Below are positions 1 to 4,544 of a DNA stretch of 5,158 nt, in pieces. Within the stretch, counting starts at the first letter, position 1. The number at the start of each line of letters is the position of its first letter. The notes under the pieces were generated by a model. It searched no databases, was not told the DNA's origin, and saw only the letters and a list, made by a program, of their open reading frames with translations. The stretch is taken from assembly GCA_017455945.1 (NCBI GenBank), contig JAFTLM010000149.1, positions 1-5,158 of the forward strand, given 5' to 3'. The position numbers and the translations under genes are program-made. The DNA is from Clostridia bacterium. Its GTDB lineage: Bacteria > Bacillota > Clostridia > Oscillospirales > CAG-272.

Positions 1-78
1 AAAAAAGAGTTCACAATATGTCGAGAGTAAAAAAATTTTTAATTATATAAATTTTTTATATTTTTTTCCGAAAACCCC
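1..78. other. AT-rich leader without a recognised gene
   Basis: This stretch is almost pure A and T, with long A-tracts and T-tracts at about 29-40 and 49-67. I see no coding region: the only ATG (position 18) opens a ten-codon frame without a ribosome binding site. A 9-bp A/T-only inverted repeat (30-38 against 49-57) is too weak to call a terminator. Because the tracts lie directly upstream of the tRNA promoter, they could act as an UP-element-like or curved-DNA activator; this is inference. The stretch may also be the tail of an intergenic region belonging to a gene left of the window. Confidence 0.4.
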
Positions 79-107
79 TTGACTTTTTTAATTGATTGTT
101 ATATAAT
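79..107 (+). promoter_or_regulatory. Sigma-A-type promoter of the tRNA gene
   Basis: A -35 box TTGACT (79-84) and a perfect -10 box TATAAT (102-107) are separated by 17 bp, the optimal spacing for the housekeeping sigma factor. The predicted transcription start lies near 114, giving a 5' leader of about 17 nt before the mature tRNA, to be removed by RNase P. The near-consensus sequence fits a strong, constitutive stable-RNA promoter. Confidence 0.9.
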
Positions 108-130
108 ATACGAGTCGCATGAATAAATGC

Positions 131-207
131 GGGCCATTAGCTCAGTTGGTTAGAGCTACCGGCTCATAACCGGTCGGTCCTAGGTTCGAGTCCTAGATGG
201 CCCACCA
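131..207 (+). tRNA. tRNA with anticodon CAU, probably tRNA-Ile2 (lysidine type)
   Basis: A complete cloverleaf is visible. The acceptor stem is GGGCCAT (131-137) with ATGGCCC (197-203), followed by discriminator A204 and an encoded CCA (205-207). The D stem pairs 140-143 with 153-156, the anticodon stem pairs 158-162 with 170-174, and the loop CTCATAA carries anticodon CAT at 165-167. The T stem pairs 180-184 with 192-196 around TTCGAGT. G1-C72 is a normal pair, so this is not the initiator tRNA. Pairs C4-G69 and C5-G68 are those recognised by the lysidine synthetase TilS in E. coli tRNA-Ile2. The body also resembles, from memory, the B. subtilis CAU tRNA-Ile. It would then read AUA codons after modification of C34. 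Automatic annotation would probably call it tRNA-Met; elongator Met remains the alternative. Confidence 0.95.
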
Positions 208-233
208 AAGCACCGAATTTTCGGTGCTTTTTT
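207..233 (+). terminator. Intrinsic terminator of the tRNA gene
   Basis: A perfect 9-bp stem AAGCACCGA (208-216) / TCGGTGCTT (221-229) with a 4-nt ATTT loop is followed by a T-run through 233. It begins immediately after the encoded CCA end, so the tRNA is a single-gene transcription unit and its 3' trailer is essentially the terminator hairpin. Confidence 0.93.
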
Positions 234-272
234 GTGTAAAATCCACCATATTACGCTTTTTTTACAAAACTA

Positions 273-301
273 TTGACAAATTGCCAATATTATGGTAAAC
301 T
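273..301 (+). promoter_or_regulatory. Promoter of the acyl carrier protein gene
   Basis: A perfect -35 box TTGACA (273-278) and a -10 box TAAACT (296-301) are 17 bp apart. TGG directly before the -10 (293-295) provides an extended -10 TGn element. The start of transcription is predicted near 308, giving an untranslated leader of about 43 nt that holds the ribosome binding site. A small GGGA-TT-TCCC palindrome (312-321) sits in the early leader; its role is unknown. Confidence 0.85.
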
Positions 302-336
302 ATATGCGTATGGGATTTCCCTGTTATTATTTTTTT

Positions 337-342
337 GGAGGA
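337..342 (+). promoter_or_regulatory. Ribosome binding site GGAGGA of the acyl carrier protein gene
   Basis: GGAGGA lies 8 nt upstream of ATG 351 and decides this start. The longer in-frame opening at 273 would begin inside the -35 promoter box and has no ribosome binding site. Confidence 0.9.
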
Positions 343-350
343 AGACTCTT

Positions 351-581
351 ATGTTTGAAAAGCTTAAAGCTATATTGGTTGAAAATTTTGACGTAAACGA
401 AGAAGACATTACACTTGACACCGAGCTTGCCGGTGACCTTGGTATCAGCTCTATTGATTTTGCTGACCTTATTATAACTTGCGAAACAGAGTTTGATATA
501 GAAATTGATGATGAAGCAACCGACAAGTTGGTCACTGTTGGCGACGTTGTCGATTACCTTGAAAGCCACGTTGAAAAATAA
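351..581 (+). CDS. acpP: Acyl carrier protein with an SSI motif in place of DSL
   Basis: This 76-residue acidic protein has the length and four-helix pattern of a free-standing acyl carrier protein. Such proteins carry acyl intermediates on a phosphopantetheine arm attached to a serine by a holo-ACP synthase, in the cytoplasm. The conserved core LAGDLGISSIDFADLI (26-41) matches the start of helix II. By alignment with the usual DSL motif, Ser34 is the attachment serine and the motif reads Ser-Ser-Ile. The later FDIEIDDE (about 54-61) and TVGDVVDYLE segments are typical of the family. The gene is monocistronic, with its own promoter and terminator, and lies apart from any fab gene in the window. 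It could be the main fatty-acid ACP or a specialised carrier for another acyl or aminoacyl pathway; loss of the Asp before the serine slightly favours the second. The symbol is for the family; the pathway is not established. Confidence 0.9.
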   Translation: MFEKLKAILVENFDVNEEDITLDTELAGDLGISSIDFADLIITCETEFDIEIDDEATDKLVTVGDVVDYLESHVEK

Positions 582-585
582 AATC

Positions 586-620
586 AAAGAAAACCTCCGA
601 TAAAATCGGAGGTTTTCTTT
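586..620. terminator. Bidirectional terminator between converging units
   Basis: A perfect 15-bp stem (586-600 with 606-620) closes a five-base TAAAA loop. The outer part is A/T (AAAGAAAA against TTTTCTTT) and the core CCTCCGA/TCGGAGG is GC-rich, so both strands read as hairpin plus U-rich tail. It starts 4 nt after the acyl carrier protein stop codon. Its other arm reaches two bases into the stop codon of the DUF362 gene on the opposite strand, so one hairpin serves both transcripts. Confidence 0.93.
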
Positions 621-1764
621 ATTTATTCAACAGCCTGGCAATAAATGTCCTTTTTACTTTCATTGCACCTTTGGGACAAAACTCCTGGCAACAAAAGCAT
701 CTTATACACAGCTTTCTGTCTATCGTTGCTTTGTTTTTCTCTATTTTTATCGCCTTTGCGGGACATATATCACGGCACACTCCACATCCCACGCATTCCG
801 CCGCTTTTAACTTGGGTCTGGATCGAAGTGCCGAACCGGTAACCAAAGATGCCATTTTACCGAAAAATTTGGTGGAATCTTTTTTAAACTCAATACTTGT
901 GTGAACGGGAATATTTTTAAAATCCTTTATCACAAAGTGGTCTATATTTCCGTAAACGTTCAACCCATCAACTGTTTCCGGAATCAATCCGCGTTCTGCA
1001 GCCGCCACAAGTGTAGGCACGTCATCCTTCTCAAGTCCGATAATTTTGGCACAGACAAGATCCATTTTATGAGGAGATTCAGAAGCAAGTATCGCTCCTA
1101 TTTTTCGAGGCGTTCCCATTGTGGGACCATTACCTTCCATTCCCACTACGGCATCACAAATACACATTTTAACTTTGAAATATTCATCAAGGTCAACCAT
1201 CATTCTTGCAAAATCGTCGTGCCTTGGAAATCTGAAATGATATTCGGGTTTCAGTGTCCCGGGAATCACTCCGAAAATATTCTTTGCTGCCGCACTCATT
1301 CCCATCATACCGTGTGTCTTGAGTTTACAAAAATTGATTATGGCATCGGCATCATCAAGGTATGCGGTATACGTAAATTTTTTCAGGACCGTTCCCTCGG
1401 GATTCTGAGCCTCGTTTTGATTAAAATTTCTATTAAGCTTTGCTCCGTACTTTTCGGTCTCCGCCATTCCTGTAGCCTTATACACTTTATTGACGTATAC
1501 AGAATTATAGATCCCGCCGGGGCTGTCTCCTATTACTATCTCTGCCCCTTTATCCACAAGCATTTTTACCAATTCGCACAAAAGCACCGGATGGGTTGTT
1601 GCCGCTTTTTCGGGTGCCATAAAAGAAACCAAATTAGCTTTTATAGCTATTTTCATTCCGCTTTCCACCCAATCCAAGCCACCAATCTTATCAATTGCTT
1701 CTGAAAGAGCAACTTTGACTGCTTCATTTTCGTAGCTATCGCATTTAACCACAGAGACATCCAT
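619..1764 (-). CDS. DUF362 protein with C-terminal double [4Fe-4S] ferredoxin domain
   Basis: This 381-residue cytoplasmic protein has a DUF362 domain over roughly residues 1-300 and a bacterial ferredoxin domain at the end. DUF362 hallmarks are visible: KANL near residue 43, ATTHPVLL near 55-62, GDSPGG near 79-84, and the strongly conserved stretch LKTHGMMGM...AAKNIFGVIPG around 148-170. The ferredoxin part has two CxxCxxCxxxCP motifs, cysteines 324/327/330/334 and 353/356/359/363, enough for two [4Fe-4S] clusters. An extra Cys358 sits inside the second motif. The substrate and partner of the family are not established; electron transfer in an anaerobe is inferred from the clusters. ATG 1764 is chosen over GTG 1767 because AGGTGA (1771-1776) lies 7 nt before it. 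The gene starts 10 nt after the smpB stop codon and ends the operon at the shared terminator. Confidence 0.9.
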   Translation of the reverse strand: MDVSVVKCDSYENEAVKVALSEAIDKIGGLDWVESGMKIAIKANLVSFMAPEKAATTHPVLLCELVKMLVDKGAEIVIGDSPGGIYNSVYVNKVYKATGMAETEKYGAKLNRNFNQNEAQNPEGTVLKKFTYTAYLDDADAIINFCKLKTHGMMGMSAAAKNIFGVIPGTLKPEYHFRFPRHDDFARMMVDLDEYFKVKMCICDAVVGMEGNGPTMGTPRKIGAILASESPHKMDLVCAKIIGLEKDDVPTLVAAAERGLIPETVDGLNVYGNIDHFVIKDFKNIPVHTSIEFKKDSTKFFGKMASLVTGSALRSRPKLKAAECVGCGVCRDICPAKAIKIEKNKATIDRKLCIRCFCCQEFCPKGAMKVKRTFIARLLNK

Positions 1765-1770
1765 CACAAA

Positions 1771-1776
1771 TCACCT
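1771..1776 (-). promoter_or_regulatory. Ribosome binding site overlapping the smpB stop codon
   Basis: On the - strand AGGTGA overlaps the smpB TAG stop (1775-1777) and lies 7 nt before ATG 1764 of the DUF362 gene, but only 4 nt before GTG 1767. The overlap implies that ribosomes ending smpB could pass directly to the next gene. Confidence 0.7.
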
Positions 1777-2245
1777 ACCGATTTATATTTTTAAACGTGC
1801 GTTCCATTGTGCGTTTTGCATCGTTTTTGGCAATATCCTCTCGCTTATCATAAAGCTTTTTGCCTCGGCAAAGACCTATTTCCATTTTCACGTGAGCTCC
1901 GGAAAAATAGAGCGAAAGAGGAACAAGAGTAAAGCCTTTTTGAGACACCAGTCCGTGCAGTTTAAGTATTTCTTTTTTATGCATAAGCAATTTTTTATCT
2001 CTGAGCGGCTCTCGGTTGAAAATATTGCCCTTTTCATACGGACTGATATGAACACCGACAGCAAATATTTCCCCGTTTTCGATTTCGCAATAAGAATCTT
2101 TTAAATTAACCGCTCCCGATCTGAGGCTTTTGACTTCGGTTCCGAAAAGAGCGATCCCGGCTTCATATTTTTCATCAACAAAATAATCGTGATAAGCTTT
2201 TTTATTGGCAGCGATTATTTTGCCTTGCACCTTTTTTTCAGCCAT
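1775..2245 (-). CDS. smpB: SsrA-binding protein SmpB
   Basis: SmpB binds the tRNA-like domain of tmRNA and takes it to stalled ribosomes, so that trans-translation can tag the nascent chain and free the ribosome. The product has 156 residues, the usual family length. Family blocks appear in order: [11 protein letters not shown] (21-31), GTEVKSLR (35-42), NLKDSY (47-52), [12 protein letters not shown] (66-77), TLVPLSLYF (106-114) and GKKLYDKRE (128-136). A basic tail (137-156) follows, which in the family enters the mRNA channel of the ribosome. The ATG is preceded by an AAGGAAGGA ribosome binding site. The gene starts 17 nt after the GNAT gene and is followed within 10 nt by the DUF362 gene. 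The partner RNA gene ssrA is not in this window. Confidence 0.98.
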   Translation of the reverse strand: MAEKKVQGKIIAANKKAYHDYFVDEKYEAGIALFGTEVKSLRSGAVNLKDSYCEIENGEIFAVGVHISPYEKGNIFNREPLRDKKLLMHKKEILKLHGLVSQKGFTLVPLSLYFSGAHVKMEIGLCRGKKLYDKREDIAKNDAKRTMERTFKNINR

Positions 2246-2257
2246 TATTTTCCTTCC

Positions 2258-2270
2258 TTGTATTATACAA
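2258..2270. promoter_or_regulatory. Perfect palindrome containing a -10-like TATAAT upstream of smpB
   Basis: TTGTAT-T-ATACAA is a perfect inverted repeat with 6-bp arms and a one-base centre. It spans the GNAT stop codon and lies just before the smpB ribosome binding site. On the - strand it contains TATAAT (2262-2267). No convincing -35 box is found 16-18 bp upstream, so an internal smpB promoter is only a weak possibility, with the palindrome as its operator. An AT-rich palindrome this short can also arise by chance. Confidence 0.2.
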
Positions 2271-2772
2271 TTTTTTCATATGCGCATCTTGATTCGCCGT
2301 CAGACAAATATATTGTGCCGCAACACTGATACCCATTCTTTTCCAACATTCCTCTCATAGGAAGATTCCCCACATGAGTATCTATTCTCACACTGGCGTA
2401 TCCAATTTCTCTTGCATGGGCTTCCACGCTGCTCATCACAGCAGAAGCTATACCCTTTTTCAATTTATCGCCAGCAACGGCTATTCTGTGCACCGCCACA
2501 TAGGGCTTTCCCTCGGCAATCCACTTTCCGTCATAAATTTTCTCATACGTAGGTTCACCGTCATCAAGCATTGTAAAGACCGCACAAATGCTTCTGTCAT
2601 CATCTCGTGCGACAAAAGAACGTCTGAGATTTATATCCTCGGCTACGATATCTCGTGTCGGATATCCATACTGCCACTGATCTATCCCAAGTCTGCCTAT
2701 TCTTCCCCGTGCCTCTGACAGTATCTGCATTATTTTATCAATATCCTTCATTACAGATTTTTCAATTTTCAT
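2263..2772 (-). CDS. GNAT-family N-acetyltransferase
   Basis: A 169-residue single-domain protein of the Gcn5-related acetyltransferase fold, which moves an acetyl group from acetyl-CoA to an amine. Motif A, the acetyl-CoA pyrophosphate loop, is [20 protein letters not shown] (94-113), where KKGIA stands for the usual R/QxxGxG/A. Motif B is visible as [16 protein letters not shown] (129-148). The N-terminal IDQWQYGYP segment (30-38) is shared with a group of clostridial GNATs of unknown substrate, as far as I recognise it. The start ATG 2772 is chosen because GGAGG (2779-2783) lies 6 nt upstream. ATG 2778 touches the ribosome binding site, and an opening at 2841 would overlap the lipoprotein gene by 50 nt. 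No signal peptide or membrane segment is seen, so it is cytoplasmic. The substrate cannot be predicted. Confidence 0.9.
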   Translation of the reverse strand: MKIEKSVMKDIDKIMQILSEARGRIGRLGIDQWQYGYPTRDIVAEDINLRRSFVARDDDRSICAVFTMLDDGEPTYEKIYDGKWIAEGKPYVAVHRIAVAGDKLKKGIASAVMSSVEAHAREIGYASVRIDTHVGNLPMRGMLEKNGYQCCGTIYLSDGESRCAYEKIV

Positions 2773-2778
2773 AATCAT

Positions 2779-2784
2779 CCTCCG
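2779..2784 (-). promoter_or_regulatory. Ribosome binding site CGGAGG deciding the GNAT start
   Basis: On the - strand CGGAGG is followed directly by ATGATTATG. Only the second ATG (2772) has normal spacing (6 nt), which shortens the GNAT protein to 169 residues. Confidence 0.85.
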
Positions 2785-2791
2785 AATATAT

Positions 2792-3142
2792 TTATTCTTT
2801 ACACGCCGAGCAAACGGCGTTTTTTCTGTTTTCGGCAGCAATTTCTTCAGAACCGTAAAAAACTTCGCTTCCGTCTTTTATGTATCCGCAAGTATAAGTT
2901 TTATGCCACACGCTTCCACCGTTTATCCAGTATACTACCTTATCCGAATCAGCTTCCCCTATCGGTACAAGAGTTATGTTTTTCGTCTCTTCTTCATCAA
3001 TCGGGAAGGTGTGCCTCATTTCGGTAACATCTCCCAGTGAAAGTTCATTTTCATTATAATATATACTCGCATTCCTGTAAATTACCGAACAGGAAGAAAA
3101 AATCAAAACTGCGAAAAGCAAAGACAAAAAAACTCTTTTCAC
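2792..3142 (-). CDS. Small lipoprotein with putative C-terminal zinc-binding (HxxxxC...CxxC) domain
   Basis: This 116-residue protein starts with a lipoprotein signal peptide: positive Lys2-Arg3, a hydrophobic core to Phe15, then FSSC with Cys18 as the lipidation site. It is predicted to be exported and anchored on the outer face of the membrane. Residues 19-70 are not recognised. The last 40 residues, from INGGSVWH to CSACKE, hold His80-x4-Cys85 and Cys111-x2-Cys114, with GSEE-A between. This resembles the small Ada-like metal-binding modules with a 'VYH..C......G..EEA.....C..C' pattern, so one zinc ion may be bound; that is inference. The start is a GTG overlapping the stop of the upstream regulator (GTGA), with GAGAGG (3151-3156) 8 nt before it. 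Tight coupling suggests the regulator and lipoprotein act together. Function unknown. Confidence 0.8.
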   Translation of the reverse strand: MKRVFLSLLFAVLIFSSCSVIYRNASIYYNENELSLGDVTEMRHTFPIDEEETKNITLVPIGEADSDKVVYWINGGSVWHKTYTCGYIKDGSEVFYGSEEIAAENRKNAVCSACKE

Positions 3143-4017
3143 GACAGTATCCTCTCAAGCTGCGACATTTTTTCCAAAGAATAGTTTTTGGCATTCTTCG
3201 CATTTCCCAACTGACGACAGCACAGCTCCAGGTCTTCAAACACGTGATATAACAATATTCCCGGCAATCGCACGTCAAGTTTAAGTATGTCATTCAAGAC
3301 ACTGTTTGCCTTATCATACTCTTCAGCAGCAATAAATTTTCTTCCTTTGATATGCAGCTCTAACGCCTCATCCTCAAACGTATATTCGGATATAATATCC
3401 TTCAGGGCAACAATATACCTGCAAAATTCATTATCAATACAGATTTCCTTCGCGTAGTTATAACCAAACAATTCAAGATCCATATTTTCGGAAACAAGAG
3501 ACGGAGAAAGTTCTCCGAGATACTCAAACATTATCCTCGCCATTGCCTCTATATGTTTAGTCGAATACAACGTCTGAGATGAGTATAAAACAGCATCGTC
3601 AAGATATTGCCACGCCAAACGTATTCTGTCCGAATATATTTCCTCGACAGCCAGTGCAATAGCCGACTCCGCCATAACAAGACCTATTTCATTGTCTTTT
3701 TCAATAAACCTATTACCTATTCTTTTACAAAGATCCATACAGATCCTATAATTTTGGTTTTTAAAAGCCAACAAAATATCAGATATTGCCGTATACTTCA
3801 GCATCATCTTTTCCTCTTTTTCATCGGCAAGGAGGAAAGACGGGCTGACGTTAAGACGAGATGCAATATAATTCAGCGTTTGCAAAGACGGTACAGCTCT
3901 GCCTTTCTCGATAAGGCTCAACATATTTCTTGTAACCTGATCACCGGCAAGCTCGGTTTGCGTCATCATTTTTTCCAAACGCAGATTTTTTATTTTTTCT
4001 CCAATATTCACACTCAT
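3139..4017 (-). CDS. XRE-family transcriptional regulator with TPR-like C-terminal region
   Basis: A 292-residue cytoplasmic DNA-binding protein. Residues 6-63 form an XRE/Cro-type helix-turn-helix: the MTQTELA turn helix (18-24), the recognition helix VTRNMLSLIEKG (28-39) and PSLQTLNYIASRLNV (43-57). The remaining 230 residues are predicted to be nearly all helical, with repeated amphipathic pairs such as the one around 'KGRKFIAAEEYDKANSVL', consistent with tetratricopeptide repeats. This layout resembles RRNPP-type (Rgg/PlcR-like) regulators, whose repeats bind peptides; the ligand here is unknown. The ATG overlaps the stop of the fumarase beta gene (ATGA), and an in-frame TGA 9 nt upstream rules out a longer protein. 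No ribosome binding site is found at normal distance; the nearest GGAGG is 21 nt away. Translation therefore probably depends on coupling. It could regulate its own operon. Confidence 0.88.
   Translation of the reverse strand: MSVNIGEKIKNLRLEKMMTQTELAGDQVTRNMLSLIEKGRAVPSLQTLNYIASRLNVSPSFLLADEKEEKMMLKYTAISDILLAFKNQNYRICMDLCKRIGNRFIEKDNEIGLVMAESAIALAVEEIYSDRIRLAWQYLDDAVLYSSQTLYSTKHIEAMARIMFEYLGELSPSLVSENMDLELFGYNYAKEICIDNEFCRYIVALKDIISEYTFEDEALELHIKGRKFIAAEEYDKANSVLNDILKLDVRLPGILLYHVFEDLELCCRQLGNAKNAKNYSLEKMSQLERILS
3151..3156 (-). promoter_or_regulatory. Ribosome binding site GAGAGG for the GTG start of the lipoprotein
   Basis: On the - strand GAGAGG lies 8 nt before GTG 3142, inside the end of the regulator gene. 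It supports the non-ATG start and the 4-nt overlap of the two genes. Confidence 0.75.
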
Positions 4018-4544
4018 TTTGTTTTTTCAAAAATATTTCCTCCGTGGCAGTCAACGGCTACGTACACGGGAAAATTCTCAACTTTCATCTTTTTTAGCGA
4101 CTCACAACCAAGATTTTCAAACGCGATAACCTCACAACTCTTAATGCAGTTTGCATAAAGCGCTCCTGCACCTCCGAGAGCACAAAAATATACAGCCTTA
4201 TTCTTTTTTATAGACTCGACAACTGCCGAGTTTCGTTCACCCTTACCGATAATTCCGCCAAGACCCATATCAAGCAACATCGGTGTGTGTTTATCCATTC
4301 TTGAAGAAGTTGTCGGACCGCATGATCCCACCGCCATACCATTTTTTGAAGGCGTTGGTCCGGCATAGTATATTACCGCACCGCGAACATCTATCGGTAA
4401 TTCTTTTCCCTCCGATACAAGTTCGGAAAATTTTTTATGTACGGCATCTCTTGCAGTATACACGTATCCGTTCAACAGCACTTCTTCTCCAACCGTTAAT
4501 TTGTCTGTCCATTCCGACAATTCGGATATTTCAATTATTTTCAA
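4014..4544 (-). CDS. Class I fumarase / L-tartrate dehydratase beta subunit (FumA C-terminal domain type)
   Basis: This 176-residue protein matches the beta subunit of the two-subunit, [4Fe-4S]-dependent class I hydro-lyases, which interconvert fumarate and malate or dehydrate tartrate. The beta subunit supplies the swivelling domain; the cluster sits in the alpha subunit. Family blocks in order: LNGYVYTARDAVHKK (24-38), GAVIYYAGPTP (55-65), GSCGPTTSSRMD (73-84), MGLGGIIGKGERN (93-105), ALGGAGAL (in the central part) and VDCHGGNIF near the end. The start is TTG 4544, overlapping the malQ stop codon (TTGA), with AAGAGG (4551-4556) 6 nt before it. No ATG occurs before Met70, which is inside the conserved domain. 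Oddly, no alpha subunit is adjacent: the gene directly upstream is malQ and the next downstream is a regulator. Whether the substrate is fumarate or tartrate cannot be read from the beta subunit alone. Confidence 0.92.
   Translation of the reverse strand: MKIIEISELSEWTDKLTVGEEVLLNGYVYTARDAVHKKFSELVSEGKELPIDVRGAVIYYAGPTPSKNGMAVGSCGPTTSSRMDKHTPMLLDMGLGGIIGKGERNSAVVESIKKNKAVYFCALGGAGALYANCIKSCEVIAFENLGCESLKKMKVENFPVYVAVDCHGGNIFEKTK

Noticed and set aside
30..67. Inverted repeat followed by T-run as a terminator of a gene to the left
   Set aside because: The stem is A/T only with a 10-nt loop; it is too unstable to be called a terminator, and no gene end is seen before it.
131..207. tRNA 3' end as an attachment site of an integrated element
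   Set aside because: The tRNA is followed directly by its own terminator; no repeat of its 3' end and no integrase gene are present in the window.
131..207. Initiator tRNA-fMet
   Set aside because: Position 1-72 is a G-C pair and the anticodon stem lacks three consecutive G-C pairs next to the loop, both required features of bacterial initiators.
273..350. Longer N terminus for the acyl carrier protein starting at 273
   Set aside because: The start would lie in the -35 box of the promoter and upstream of the transcription start, without a ribosome binding site; ATG 351 has GGAGGA at 8 nt and gives the normal family length.
901..1704. A 267-codon open frame on the + strand
   Set aside because: It is antisense to the well-supported DUF362 gene, has no recognisable domain or ribosome binding site, and shows the Cys/His-rich composition of an out-of-frame shadow.
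2773..2841. Upstream extension of the GNAT protein by 21-23 residues
   Set aside because: It would overlap the lipoprotein gene by 50 nt, read through the ribosome binding site, and add residues outside the GNAT fold.
3607..4158. A 183-codon open frame on the + strand
   Set aside because: It lies antisense across the regulator and the fumarase beta gene, with no family resemblance; it is a shadow frame.
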